From contig NZ_JAJLQW010000004.1 of assembly GCF_025548535.1 (NCBI RefSeq), forward strand, positions 361,981-425,980: a stretch of DNA of 64,000 nucleotides, in the 5' to 3' direction. This document shows, one piece after another, positions 9,189-18,320 of the stretch. Numbering within the stretch: the stretch's first letter is position 1; each line of letters opens with the position of its first letter. A program made the translations under genes and the position numbers. The stretch is from Undibacterium sp. Jales W-56 (GTDB taxonomy: Bacteria > Pseudomonadota > Gammaproteobacteria > Burkholderiales > Burkholderiaceae_D). A model generated the notes under the pieces. The model saw only the letters and a list, made by a program, of their open reading frames with translations, was not told the DNA's origin and did no database searches.

Positions 9189-10451
9189 ATGACTTCTACC
9201 CAGACTAACGCCAACACTCTCAAATCCACCACTGCCGTCTTGCCTTTGTCCGACGCCGTGCAGCATGCGCTGGCCGTGACCAAACGCGGTGTCGATGAAC
9301 TCCTGATCGAATCCGAATTTGCCCAGAAACTCGCCCGCAGTGAGCAATCCGGCAAGCCATTGCGCATCAAGCTCGGCCTCGATCCGACTGCACCGGATTT
9401 GCACCTGGGTCACACGGTGGTGCTGAACAAGATGCGTCAGTTGCAAGATTTAGGCCATAACGTGATTTTCCTGATCGGCGACTTTACCTCGATGATCGGC
9501 GACCCGTCGGGACGCAATGCCACACGTCCGCCGCTGACCCGCGAACAGATAGAAGAGAACGCGCAAACTTACTTCAAGCAAGCCAGTCTGGTCTTGGACC
9601 CGGCGAAAACCGAGATCCGCTACAACTCAGAATGGTGCGATCCGCTCGGTGCGCGCGGCATGATTCAGTTGTCTTCCAAATACACGGTGGCACGCATGAT
9701 GGAACGCGATGATTTCACCAAGCGCTTTAAAGCGGGCACGCCGATCTCTATCCATGAATTCTTGTATCCCTTAATGCAAGGCTATGATTCGGTCGCCCTG
9801 CATTCGGATCTGGAACTCGGTGGAACCGATCAAAAATTCAATCTCTTGGTTGGCCGTGAATTGCAAAAAGATTACGGGCAAGAGCCGCAATGCATCTTGA
9901 CCATGCCTTTGCTCGAAGGTCTGGACGGCGTTGAAAAAATGTCCAAGTCCAAGAACAACTACATTGCGATTACCGAACCTGCCAACACCATGTTCGCCAA
10001 GGTCATGAGCATCTCCGACAGCATGATGTGGCGTTACTACGAGCTGTTGTCGTTCTGCTCGCTGGAGCAAATCGCCTCGTATAAAAAAGCGGTCGCGGAA
10101 GGCCAGAATCCGCGTGACATCAAGGTCGCGATTGCACAAGAGATCGTGACGCGCTTCCACTCCAGACAGGCGGCGGAAGATGCGCTGGCCGATTTCGTGA
10201 ATCGTTCCAAAGGCGGGATTCCGGATGATGTAGCGGAACTTAGCCTGAGCGGTGCGCCGGTTGCCGTCGCCCAGCTACTGAAGCAAGCCAATCTCTGTCC
10301 ATCGACCTCCGATGCGATGCGCATGATCGATCAAGGCGGCGTGCGTCTGGATGGCGCCGTCATCAGCGATAAGGCGCTGAAGATTGAAGCGGGCACCTTC
10401 GTGCTGCAAGTCGGCAAACGCAAATTCGCCAAAATCACTTTGTCTGCATGA
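9189..10451 (+). CDS. tyrS: Tyrosyl-tRNA synthetase
   Basis: A class I aminoacyl-tRNA synthetase of 420 residues that charges tRNA-Tyr. The HIGH-type motif reads HLGHTV inside [17 protein letters not shown] (about residues 62-78), the KMSKS loop appears as [10 protein letters not shown], and the C-terminal 70 residues form an S4 RNA-binding domain. The HLGH form and length fit the TyrZ-like type common in betaproteobacteria. It overlaps dtd by 4 bp (ATGA), so the two are translationally coupled. The 266-bp gap from divergent mepM should hold both promoters; I could not pick out clear -35/-10 boxes. Confidence 0.97.
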   Translation: MTSTQTNANTLKSTTAVLPLSDAVQHALAVTKRGVDELLIESEFAQKLARSEQSGKPLRIKLGLDPTAPDLHLGHTVVLNKMRQLQDLGHNVIFLIGDFTSMIGDPSGRNATRPPLTREQIEENAQTYFKQASLVLDPAKTEIRYNSEWCDPLGARGMIQLSSKYTVARMMERDDFTKRFKAGTPISIHEFLYPLMQGYDSVALHSDLELGGTDQKFNLLVGRELQKDYGQEPQCILTMPLLEGLDGVEKMSKSKNNYIAITEPANTMFAKVMSISDSMMWRYYELLSFCSLEQIASYKKAVAEGQNPRDIKVAIAQEIVTRFHSRQAAEDALADFVNRSKGGIPDDVAELSLSGAPVAVAQLLKQANLCPSTSDAMRMIDQGGVRLDGAVISDKALKIEAGTFVLQVGKRKFAKITLSA

Positions 10452-10897
10452 TCGCCTTACTGCAACGTGTGACCGAAGCCAAAGTCGTGGTCGATGGCAC
10501 TATCGTCGGTGCGATCGAGGCCGGTCTGCTGGTCTTGCTGTGCGCAGAGCGCGGCGACAGCGAAGCGCAGGCCGATGCCTTGCTCAAAAAATTGCTGGCG
10601 TATCGCGTATTCTCCGATGAGGCCGGCAAGATGAACCGCAGTCTGACCGACACCAAAGGCGGCTTGCTGCTGGTGCCGCAATTCACCCTGGCGGCAGACA
10701 CGAATTCCGGCACGCGCCCTTCGTTCACGCCCGCCGCAGCACCGGAGACAGGCAAGCGCCTCTTCGATTATGTGGTACAGCAAGCGAGCTTGAAACATGC
10801 GCCAGTCGCCACCGGTCAATTCGGCGCCGACATGCAAGTCTCGCTGAACAATGACGGCCCGGTCACCTTCTGGCTCACCAGCAAGCCAACATCCTAG
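10448..10897 (+). CDS. dtd: D-aminoacyl-tRNA deacylase
   Basis: Dtd hydrolyses D-aminoacyl-tRNAs, classically D-Tyr-tRNA-Tyr, removing mischarged D-amino acids before translation. The product has 149 residues, the normal family length, with [12 protein letters not shown] (about 76-87) carrying the SQxT-like active-site strand as PQFT, and the C-terminal Gly-Pro motif in NDGPVTFWL. The start overlaps the tyrS stop (ATGA), so it is co-translated with the synthetase whose errors it corrects. A phosphatase-family gene starts 7 bp downstream, making a three-gene operon. Confidence 0.95.
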   Translation: MIALLQRVTEAKVVVDGTIVGAIEAGLLVLLCAERGDSEAQADALLKKLLAYRVFSDEAGKMNRSLTDTKGGLLLVPQFTLAADTNSGTRPSFTPAAAPETGKRLFDYVVQQASLKHAPVATGQFGADMQVSLNNDGPVTFWLTSKPTS

Positions 10898-10904
10898 AAA
10901 TCCC

Positions 10905-11570
10905 ATGACAGAAATCCTCCTGATACGCCACGGCGAAACCGCCTGGAACGCAGTGCGCCGCCTGCAAGGTCATCTCGACATTCCACTGAATGCCGAAGGT
11001 ACCCGCCAGGCCAAAGCGCTGGCGTGGGCTTTGCAGAATGAAAAGCTCGATGCCATCGTCTCCAGCGACTTGCAACGCGCAGTCCAGACCGCCGGTGAAA
11101 TCGCCCGGCTGCAAGGCCTCAGCACCCGCATTGATGTCGGTTTGCGCGAACGTTGCTTCGGCGGATTTGAAGGCCTGCTATATAGCGAGATTCCCTATCA
11201 GTTTCCGGCAGCGTATGCAGCCTGGCAATCGCGCGACCCCGATGCGCCGTTTCCGCCGGGCGAGAATCAAGGCGAAACCATACGCCAGTTCCACCAGCGC
11301 GTGATCACGCATATCCTGCATTACGGCAAACAATTCGAAGGTAAAAAAATCGCCCTGGTCGCGCACGGCGGCGTACTCGAATGCGCATATCGCGCCGCCA
11401 AAAATTTGCCGCTGAATGCGCCGCGCGATGTCACCATCTACAACGCCAGCATCAATCGTTTCCGCTACGATGCCACATTGCCGAATGGCCTGGAATTATT
11501 GTCCTGGGGCGACATTGCGCATCTCGATGCCGATGCGATCGATGAAATCAATCAAAGCAATCGCAACTAG
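10905..11570 (+). CDS. Histidine phosphatase (phosphoglycerate mutase-like) family protein
   Basis: A 221-residue cytosolic enzyme of the histidine phosphatase superfamily. The phosphohistidine motif LIRHGETAWN is at residues 6-15, and the second catalytic His lies in ALVAHGGVLE. Members act as cofactor-dependent phosphoglycerate mutases, GpmB-like phosphatases or CobC-type phosphatases; the sequence does not settle which. The frame extends upstream to 10851, but that part overlaps dtd. The ATG at 10905, directly before TEILLIRHGE, is the natural start. Third gene of the tyrS-dtd unit. Convergent with the M16 protease gene. Confidence 0.88.
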   Translation: MTEILLIRHGETAWNAVRRLQGHLDIPLNAEGTRQAKALAWALQNEKLDAIVSSDLQRAVQTAGEIARLQGLSTRIDVGLRERCFGGFEGLLYSEIPYQFPAAYAAWQSRDPDAPFPPGENQGETIRQFHQRVITHILHYGKQFEGKKIALVAHGGVLECAYRAAKNLPLNAPRDVTIYNASINRFRYDATLPNGLELLSWGDIAHLDADAIDEINQSNRN

Positions 11571-11692
11571 GTTCCGCAGTATCCATGCGGCTTGCAGGAC
11601 CAAATCGCGCCAGCAGGCGCATCCAGTCTGCGGCTTCAATCTAGGGAACCTCTACATGATGGTAAGCAGCTTGCTGTTTTGCGTAAGTCCAA

Positions 11693-11728
11693 ACAATAAA
11701 AAAAGCAGAACCCGGTGTCGGGTTCTGC
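11693..11728 (-). terminator. Terminator of the M16 protease gene
   Basis: Perfect 10-bp stem GCAGAACCCG/CGGGTTCTGC (11705-11714 and 11719-11728) with a GTGT loop. On the minus strand it is followed by TTTTTTTATTGTTT, so it ends the leftward M16 transcript. On the plus strand the T-run is short, so termination of the tyrS operon here would be weaker. Confidence 0.85.
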
Positions 11729-11779
11729 CTTGTTGCATGCGACATGATTGACAGCATGTCGGCATCGACTCACTAGCGC

Positions 11780-14593
11780 TTATTTCGCAGCAGCGTCTTT
11801 CTCTGTTTTGGCAAAATCGCCTGCGCTGATCACAGAGACATTGGCCGGTTTCAGGTTTTGACGTAAAGCCTCGTTGACTTGTGCCAGTGTCAATGCGGCG
11901 ACTTTGGCTTCCAGGTCTTTATCGAACGCCATGGTGCGGTCAATGGTCAGGTAGCTTGCCAGGCGGCGGGCCAGTGAAGCATCTTGGGTACGCACGACTT
12001 CGGCCGACTGCTTCCAGCCTTTTTTGGCTTCGGCTAATTCGTCTTCGGTGAAGCCTTCGCTGACTGCTTTTTGCACTTCTTCACGCAATGCGGCTTCGAC
12101 CTTGGCGGTGTTTTGCGGCGCGCTGATGGCGTAGGCTAACCACAGTGCGGTCGGGTCGAGTGCCGGTGCGCTGAATTGCGAACCGACGCCGTAGGACAGG
12201 CCTTCTTTTTGACGGATACGATCTGCCAGACGGCTGCGCAGTGCGCCGCCGCCCAGCATGTGGTTGGCCATCAATAAAGCAGGATACATCTCGGCGCTGT
12301 CCTTCATCGCCAAAGGATGGATCGCCAGCATGAAGCTATTCGCCTTGTCCGGTGTTTTCAGGGCGATTTTGGCACCCGCCACCGGTTTCATCACACCCGG
12401 AATACGCACATAGGCTTGTGGTGATTTCCAGCTATCAAACAGCTTGCCCAACTGCGCCTTCAAGGCAACGGCATCAAAATCGCCGACGGCAGAGATAACC
12501 GCATTGTTCGCGCCGTAAAATGCGGCGTGAAAGGCTTTCACCTCCTCTAACTTGACTGCCTTGGTATCGGCCAATTGATCTTGCAATGTGCCGACATGGC
12601 GTACATGACCGGCCGGGGTTGCATCGATCAGGCGCGACATGCTGTTCGATGCCAGCGGTTGAGGCTCAGGAATATTTTGCTCGGCGCGGTTGATGGCTTC
12701 CAGTTGCTTCTCCTGGAATTCTTTTGCCGGGAAAGCAGGCTTCTTCAAGACCTCGGCCAACAGATCCAGCGTCGCTGGCAAATTCTCGCGGGTGGTGGTG
12801 ATGGCGGCACTGACGCCCTCTGCATTGCCGCTAATGCTGACCTGGGCTTTGAGTTTGTCGAAAGCGTCTTTGATCTCTTCGCGTGTCATGCGATCGGTGC
12901 CGCTCATCAGCATGCTGGCGGCAAACTGACCCGCTTGCGCTTTGCCGTGCAGGCTCTCATCGGCACCTAAGCGCAATTGCATTACGACGCTGACGGTAGC
13001 GCCCTTGGTTTTTTTCGACAGCAGGGCCGCTTTCATCCCACCGGGCAAGGTGAAGCGCTGGGTACGCGCTTCGATATTCGCCGGGCTTGGATCAAAGGCT
13101 TCGCCTTGCGCCACGACAGCACGGCCGGCATAGTCTTTGACCATCGCCATGACATCGGGCTTGCCCGGCACTTCGGTGCGATCAACCGTGTCCGTCGGGA
13201 TGAAACGACCCAGCGTGCGATTGGTCGCTTTCAGATATTTGATGGCGGCGGCCTGCACTGCGGCGGCATCGACTTTTTCCATCTGGTCGCGCTGCAAGAA
13301 GAACAGGCGCCAGTCGCCTGCCGCCATCGATTCTGTCAGCGCAATCGTCAGGCGTGCCGTATCTGCGGTTGCGAGTTCGATGGTCTTATTGATTTGCTGC
13401 TTCGCACGGGCGACTTCGGCATCGGTGATCGGTTGCGACTTCAGATCTTCCAGGACTTTCAACATCGCGTCCTGGGTCTGATCGAGATTGCCGTCTTTGG
13501 CGACTACCGCGCCGAAGATGCGATAGCCGGGCTCTAAATTACTGACCGCTTCGTAATCGACTTTGGTTGCAAGTTTGGTTTCGACCAGCGCTTTGTGCAA
13601 ACGACCGCTCGGGGCATCGACCAGAATCCGGCCAAGGATATTCAAGGCGACCGCATCGGGATGCGCCGACGGCGCCACGTGGTAACCGGCGCCGACGAAT
13701 TGCGTACCGCCGCTGCGACGCACCGTCACTGCGCGTTCGCCATCTTGGGTTGGCTCTGCGGTGTAGGTCGGCTGAAGCACGCGCTTCGGCTTGGGAATGC
13801 GGCCGAACAGTTCATTGACTTGCTTAAGAATCTTCGCTTCGTCGAAACGACCGGCGATCATCAGCACGGCATTATCGGGCTGGTAGTAATTTTTGTAGAA
13901 AGCACGCAGGCGCGGGATATTCACTTGCTCAATGTCGGAGCGCGCGCCTATCGTCGATTTACCGTAGTTATGCCAGTCGTAGGCAACCGCCTGGATGCGC
14001 TCGGTAGTCACGCCGATAGGGTCGCTCTCGCCCATTTCGAACTCGTTGCGCACCACGGTCATTTCGCCTTTATTAGTCTTGGGATTCCACAGATCGTTTT
14101 GATCGATGGCGGCATTCACCATGCGGTCCGCTTCCATCGCCAGCATCTGGCGCAGATTGTCTTCATTGGCCGGGAAAGTCGCGTAGTAATTGGTGCGGTC
14201 GTACCAGGTGGTGCCGTTGAATTGCGCGCCGGTCGAATTCAGAATTTCTACCGGGGTCCGTGTACCTTTTTTAACGCCGAAATTCGCACTTGGCTTGAAC
14301 AGTAAATGCTCCAGCAAATGCGCCATCCCGGTTTCGCCGTAGTTCTCATGACGCGAGCCCACCATATAGATCATATTGGTGGTCAGGGTCGGCTTACTGG
14401 CATCCGGGAACAACAGCACGCGCATGCCGTTGGCCAGGCGATACTCAGTCAGGCCTTCGACTGAGGTGACTTTCACCGCAGCGGCAACCGGGCCGCTTTT
14501 GATTTGTGGGGCAGTTTCAACAGGGGGCGCAGCATAGCCTAAACCCGGGGACAGGATGCCAGCGCTGAGCATGAGTACAGTAAGCAATTTCAC
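11780..14593 (-). CDS. M16 (insulinase/pitrilysin) family zinc protease, two-domain
   Basis: A secreted, periplasmic M16 peptidase of about 937 residues in which active and inactive halves are fused. The inverted zinc motif HLLEH (residues about 92-96, in MAHLLEHLLFKP) marks the catalytic first half. The second half has the same fold but no HxxEH (the region reads RLGADESLHGKAQAGQFAAS). I place the start at GTG 14593 because it is preceded by AAAGGAAA at 7-nt spacing and begins a clean signal peptide (KLLTVLMLSAGILSPGLGYA). The frame extends to 14788, but those residues do not look like a protein N-terminus. An ATG at 14638 is the alternative. It ends at a strong terminator. Confidence 0.92.
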   Translation of the reverse strand: MKLLTVLMLSAGILSPGLGYAAPPVETAPQIKSGPVAAAVKVTSVEGLTEYRLANGMRVLLFPDASKPTLTTNMIYMVGSRHENYGETGMAHLLEHLLFKPSANFGVKKGTRTPVEILNSTGAQFNGTTWYDRTNYYATFPANEDNLRQMLAMEADRMVNAAIDQNDLWNPKTNKGEMTVVRNEFEMGESDPIGVTTERIQAVAYDWHNYGKSTIGARSDIEQVNIPRLRAFYKNYYQPDNAVLMIAGRFDEAKILKQVNELFGRIPKPKRVLQPTYTAEPTQDGERAVTVRRSGGTQFVGAGYHVAPSAHPDAVALNILGRILVDAPSGRLHKALVETKLATKVDYEAVSNLEPGYRIFGAVVAKDGNLDQTQDAMLKVLEDLKSQPITDAEVARAKQQINKTIELATADTARLTIALTESMAAGDWRLFFLQRDQMEKVDAAAVQAAAIKYLKATNRTLGRFIPTDTVDRTEVPGKPDVMAMVKDYAGRAVVAQGEAFDPSPANIEARTQRFTLPGGMKAALLSKKTKGATVSVVMQLRLGADESLHGKAQAGQFAASMLMSGTDRMTREEIKDAFDKLKAQVSISGNAEGVSAAITTTRENLPATLDLLAEVLKKPAFPAKEFQEKQLEAINRAEQNIPEPQPLASNSMSRLIDATPAGHVRHVGTLQDQLADTKAVKLEEVKAFHAAFYGANNAVISAVGDFDAVALKAQLGKLFDSWKSPQAYVRIPGVMKPVAGAKIALKTPDKANSFMLAIHPLAMKDSAEMYPALLMANHMLGGGALRSRLADRIRQKEGLSYGVGSQFSAPALDPTALWLAYAISAPQNTAKVEAALREEVQKAVSEGFTEDELAEAKKGWKQSAEVVRTQDASLARRLASYLTIDRTMAFDKDLEAKVAALTLAQVNEALRQNLKPANVSVISAGDFAKTEKDAAAK

Positions 14594-14608
14594 GGAGTGT
14601 TTTCCTTT
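14594..14608 (-). promoter_or_regulatory. Ribosome binding site fixing a GTG start
   Basis: AAAGGAAA (14608-14601 on the minus strand) lies 7 nt before GTG 14593. This supports the GTG, directly followed by a signal peptide, as the start of the M16 protease rather than the longer upstream frame. Confidence 0.6.
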
Positions 14609-14878
14609 AAAAAGAACCGAAGTTGCAAAATAGATCATAATGTTATTTTTTGCAATGAAGATTGATATTGAAATTAAATTGCGATGATTAATTTTGTTTT
14701 TATCCGGGTTCGGCGAATAAAGTTGGCACTCTTTGTGTGGGGCTGATGAACCGAAGATGGGGGACTGCAGATTTTTTCTGCATCTCATTGAAGCGCGAGT
14801 GAAGGCAATTTTTCGATGAATGAGGGATTTGCTCCGATGAAGCCGTATTCAATATAGTCAATATGCAGGAAATACTCC

Positions 14879-14940
14879 CCCGCAATACTGGCGCGCCTTC
14901 CCGAAGCTTTTCATGCCGGAAGGCGCACCAGTATTGCGGG
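14879..14940. repeat. Palindromic repeat, 23-bp arms (family copy 1)
   Basis: Left arm 14879-14901 and right arm 14918-14940 are inverted repeats matching at 22 of 23 positions, with a 16-nt loop (CGAAGCTTTTCATGCC). The single mismatch becomes a G-U pair on the minus strand. The element is related to one at 29375-29435 through the loop region and the right end (TTGCGGG). It lies between ndh and the M16 gene, in the ndh 3' region. Confidence 0.85.
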
Positions 14941-14952
14941 ATTACTTTTGGG

Positions 14953-15068
14953 AACTTCTAAAAACCCTTTAATCGAGATGCAGCGCTAGCCACAAAACGC
15001 AGCAATACGTCGGTATTGCGAGGCTTTGTAACGACGCGATGCGCTCGAGTATGAGGTTTTTAGAAGTT
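14953..15068. repeat. 116-bp imperfect palindrome with 14-bp perfect ends
   Basis: The ends AACTTCTAAAAACC (14953-14966) and GGTTTTTAGAAGTT (15055-15068) are perfect inverted repeats. A hairpin GCAATAC-GTCG-GTATTGC (15002-15019) lies exactly at the centre, and TCGAG and ACAAA tracts pair in between. It resembles a MITE or REP-type element without coding capacity. It starts 18 bp downstream of the ndh stop, so it is probably transcribed as part of the ndh 3' end. Confidence 0.8.
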
Positions 15069-15086
15069 ACCTTTTCAAATTCCTGA

Positions 15087-16463
15087 TCAGTGCAACTTGA
15101 TGCGCGGATTGCGGACCCGGTCAATGGTCTCCGCCCAGGTTGACAGCCAGGTGTGGAATAAGCCGTTCACCGCGACTTGGTGGTGCTTGTGCAGCGACCA
15201 GTACATCCACTTGGCGATCGTTCCCTCGATGAATACCGAGCCGCTGGCCAGCGCGCCCATCAAGCTGCCGACCGTGCTGTAGTTGCCGAGCGATACCAGC
15301 GAGCCGTGATCTTTATAGGTGAATTCTTTCAGCGATTTTCCTTGCAGCATTCTGGCTAAAGAATCGGCCAGCATGCTTGCCTGCTGATGTGCCGATTGCG
15401 CGCGCGGTGGCACCGCAGGCTGTCCCTCGCCTTGCGGACAGGCGCAACAATCGCCGAGCGCAAAGATCGATGGATCGCGCGTGGTTTGTAAATAACGATT
15501 CACCACCAGTTGATTGATGCGGTTGCTTTCCAGGCCGTCCAGGTCTTTTAAAAATTCCGGCGCTTTGATTCCCGCGGCCCATACCACGATGCCGCTGGGA
15601 ATGAACTTGCCGCTGGACATGCCGACGCCTTCTTTGCTGACCGCGACGACTTTCTCATTGGTGTGAATTTCGATGGCGATACTGCGCAATTCTTTGGCGA
15701 CGGCGGCGGATAAGCGTTCGGGCAGCATTTGCAGTAAGCGCGGCGCGGCATCGACGATGACGATCTTCAGGTCTTTTTCAGGATGGAAATTCAGCAAGCC
15801 ATAGCTGGATAAAATCTTGGTGGTCATGTGCAATTCCGCCGCCAATTCGACCCCGGTTGCACCGCCGCCGATAATCGTGACTGTGAAACGGCCCTCACCC
15901 GCAGCCTGCGCTTGCGTCTGCGCGCGCAGACAGCAATTGATCAGTTTTTGATGGAAGCGTTCGGCAGCCGCGAGCGAATCGAGCATGATGCAATTCTCCC
16001 GCGCACCGGGCGTGCCAAAATCGTTGGTCTGGCTACCGAGCGCCAGCACCAGGCTGTCGTAGGCAATTGCCTGGCGCGGCAATAATTCGCTGCCGTCTTC
16101 ATCATGGGTCGCGGTCAGATAGATTTCTTTTTTATCGCGGGATAAACCATCCATGCGCCCCAGCCGGAATTCAAAATGATTGGAGCGCGCCAAGGCAAAA
16201 TATTCACGCTCGTCGGCATGACTATCCAGCGTCCCTGCAGCAACCTGGTGCAACAGGGGTTTCCACAAATGGGTACGGCTGGCATCCACCAGCGTGATCA
16301 CGGCTTTCTTTTTCTTGCCGAGTTTTTTGCCCAATCTGACGGCGAGTTCCAGACCGCCGGCACCGCCGCCGACGATGGTGATTCTGTGCAAGCCATCTGG
16401 TTGATGATCTTGCCGGTTCTTTTGCTGACTGTCTTGCGGACTGCTTTGCAGATGATTACTCAC
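15087..16463 (-). CDS. ndh: Type II NADH dehydrogenase (NDH-2)
   Basis: A single-subunit, peripheral-membrane flavoprotein that oxidises NADH and reduces quinone without pumping protons. There are two dinucleotide-binding motifs: ITIVGGGAGGLELAVRLG (FAD) and VTIIGGGATGVELAAEL (NADH). The family segments VVWAAGIKAPEFL, IFALGDCCACPQ and AVPPRAQSAHQQASML follow. The C-terminal part is hydrophobic or amphipathic, as expected for membrane attachment. About 458 residues. AAGGAG at 16474-16469 sits 5 nt before the GTG at 16463, so I prefer that over the GTG two codons upstream. Divergent from dusB. Its 3' flank carries two palindromic repeats. Confidence 0.93.
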   Translation of the reverse strand: MSNHLQSSPQDSQQKNRQDHQPDGLHRITIVGGGAGGLELAVRLGKKLGKKKKAVITLVDASRTHLWKPLLHQVAAGTLDSHADEREYFALARSNHFEFRLGRMDGLSRDKKEIYLTATHDEDGSELLPRQAIAYDSLVLALGSQTNDFGTPGARENCIMLDSLAAAERFHQKLINCCLRAQTQAQAAGEGRFTVTIIGGGATGVELAAELHMTTKILSSYGLLNFHPEKDLKIVIVDAAPRLLQMLPERLSAAVAKELRSIAIEIHTNEKVVAVSKEGVGMSSGKFIPSGIVVWAAGIKAPEFLKDLDGLESNRINQLVVNRYLQTTRDPSIFALGDCCACPQGEGQPAVPPRAQSAHQQASMLADSLARMLQGKSLKEFTYKDHGSLVSLGNYSTVGSLMGALASGSVFIEGTIAKWMYWSLHKHHQVAVNGLFHTWLSTWAETIDRVRNPRIKLH

Positions 16464-16867
16464 GACCACTCCTTAAAGTTTAAAACGTATTTCACCTTTG
16501 ACCTTCAGGCTTGCGATGACGCGCAGTGCCAGCACCGATCAGTGGAGAGATACGCTCTGGCCGCACGACAAATCCGTGTTACCGGAAATGATTGACTAAA
16601 GCGGTTAAGTGAGCGATCTGAATAGAACTAACAGCAATATACACAAACTCGGATGGCGATTGGTTTCTCAGCAACACAAGCGGCGTAATTTGAATAACAA
16701 GTCCAAAATAAGCTATTAGCGAATAGGCATGGATAGATAAAAATATTCTGCCCAACATTGCGATAAATTGCTAATTATTTAGGCACAATTCAGGTAGAAT
16801 ACCCATCCTTGTCGCGTCCATTCGCGACTCCCCCTATCCGCATCATCCATCAAACCCAGTTCACGCT
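16464..16867. other. Divergent intergenic region between ndh and dusB
   Basis: About 400 bp, A+T-rich towards dusB, which must hold promoters for both genes. I see the ndh ribosome site (AAGGAG, 16474-16469) and a TAGAAT at 16795-16800 that could be a -10 for dusB, but no -35 at proper spacing. Open frames here have no recognisable content. Confidence 0.5.
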
Positions 16868-17878
16868 ATGCAAATCGGCCCTCACCAATTGCGGAATAAT
16901 CTTTTTGTCGCGCCGATGGCCGGTGTGACCGACAGACCTTTCCGCCAGCTGTGTAAAGAGCTGGGTGCAGGTTATGCCGTCTCTGAAATGGCGGCGTCGA
17001 ATCCCAAATTGTGGGATACCGAAAAATCCTCGCGCCGCACCAATCACGAAGGCGAGATGGAACCCAAGGCGGTGCAGATCGCCGGCGCCGATCCCAAAAT
17101 GCTGGCGGAATGCGCAAAACATAATGTCGATCGGGGCGCACAGATCATCGATATCAATATGGGATGCCCGGTCAAGAAAGTGTGCAATGCCTGGTGCGGC
17201 TCGGCCCTGTTGCAACACGAAAAACTCGTGGCAGAGATTCTCGATGCGGTGGTCAAAGCAGTTGATGTGCCGGTGACCTTGAAGTTCCGCACCGGCTGGG
17301 ATCGTGCCAATAAAAATGCCTTGAATATTGCCCGCATCGCCGAGTCGGCAGGGATTGCCATGCTGACCTTGCATGGCCGCACGCGTGCCGATGGCTACAA
17401 GGGCGATGCTGAATACGAGACGATTGCCGCGGTCAAGGCGGCAGTCAATATTCCGGTGGTCGCGAATGGCGATATCACGACGCCTGAAAAAGCCAAATAC
17501 GTTTTACAAGTCACCGGCGCTGACGCGATCATGATCGGTCGGGCTGCGCAAGGTCGCCCCTGGATCTTCCGCGAAATAGATTATTTCCTCAAAACAGGGA
17601 GCTATTTGCCGCCGCCGTTGGTATCCGAGGTCAGCCGCCTGATGGATGAGCATTTGCGGGCGCATTACGCTTTCTATGGCGAATTCATGGGGGTGCGTAC
17701 CGCGCGCAAGCATATCGGCTGGTATGTGCAGGACTTGATTGGCGGTGAAGAATTTCGTCAGGAAATGAATTTATTGACCTCGTGCGAGGATCAGTTAGAT
17801 GCAGTAAAAATGTTTTTTGATCGTCAGGTCGGCGAGCGGTTACAATACCGCCCCTCCGAAGAAAAGTTGGCCGCATAA
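16868..17878 (+). CDS. dusB: tRNA-dihydrouridine synthase B
   Basis: An FMN-dependent enzyme that reduces uridine to dihydrouridine in the tRNA D-loop. The product has 336 residues. It opens with the Dus barrel strand NNLFVAPMAGVTDRPFR (residues 10-26); the catalytic cysteine region is DINMGCPVKKVCNAW, and the flavin phosphate site is VVANGDITTPEKA with GADAIMIGRAAQGRPWIF. A fis-type gene follows 73 bp downstream, the classic dusB-fis operon arrangement, which supports subtype B. Confidence 0.95.
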   Translation: MQIGPHQLRNNLFVAPMAGVTDRPFRQLCKELGAGYAVSEMAASNPKLWDTEKSSRRTNHEGEMEPKAVQIAGADPKMLAECAKHNVDRGAQIIDINMGCPVKKVCNAWCGSALLQHEKLVAEILDAVVKAVDVPVTLKFRTGWDRANKNALNIARIAESAGIAMLTLHGRTRADGYKGDAEYETIAAVKAAVNIPVVANGDITTPEKAKYVLQVTGADAIMIGRAAQGRPWIFREIDYFLKTGSYLPPPLVSEVSRLMDEHLRAHYAFYGEFMGVRTARKHIGWYVQDLIGGEEFRQEMNLLTSCEDQLDAVKMFFDRQVGERLQYRPSEEKLAA

Positions 17879-17951
17879 GCCTCCCTGCATTCCAAAAGAG
17901 TGACAGGCAAATGATTCAATAATCAATCCGTACTGATAGAAAAATACAAGC

Positions 17952-18185
17952 ATGAGCAAAGATAGCATTCAAGAAGCCGTTCACAAAAATCTGGAAAAAT
18001 ATTTCCGTGATCTGGGTGAACAACCAGCCTCCAATATTTACGACATGGTGGTCCTGGCAGTAGAAAAACCTATGCTGGAAATGGTCATGAGCCGAGCGGA
18101 TAGCAATCAGTCGCAAGCAGCAGATATGCTGGGCATCAATCGCAATACTTTACGTAAAAAATTACAGCAGCACGGCTTGCTGTAA
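17952..18185 (+). CDS. fis: Fis-family nucleoid DNA-binding protein
   Basis: A small (77-residue) DNA-binding protein of the Fis type, which bends DNA and regulates many promoters and recombination events. The C-terminal helix-turn-helix is clear: NQSQAADMLGINRNTLRKKL (about residues 53-72), preceded by the dimerisation helices. It is shorter than enteric Fis (98 residues), mainly at the N-terminus, as usual in betaproteobacteria. It sits directly downstream of dusB on the same strand, the conserved pairing in proteobacteria, and was probably transcribed with it. Confidence 0.93.
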   Translation: MSKDSIQEAVHKNLEKYFRDLGEQPASNIYDMVVLAVEKPMLEMVMSRADSNQSQAADMLGINRNTLRKKLQQHGLL

Positions 18186-18320
18186 CAGCCAGCCGCAGCG
18201 CGATGCAGATCGCGCGCCGCATTGGATCCGTCGCTGGCCTGCTACTGAGCTGTCACCGTCTTTAGTCTGCCATTGAGTAGCAAATAGTACCGAATTCTTT
18301 CACTTCACAAGCCCATCATC

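Noticed and set aside
14871..14880. Possible fourth copy of the 81-bp element (GGGGGAGTAT on the minus strand)
   Set aside because: Only the end block matches; TGCGG, GTATATTTTTA and ATACTC are absent at the required distances.
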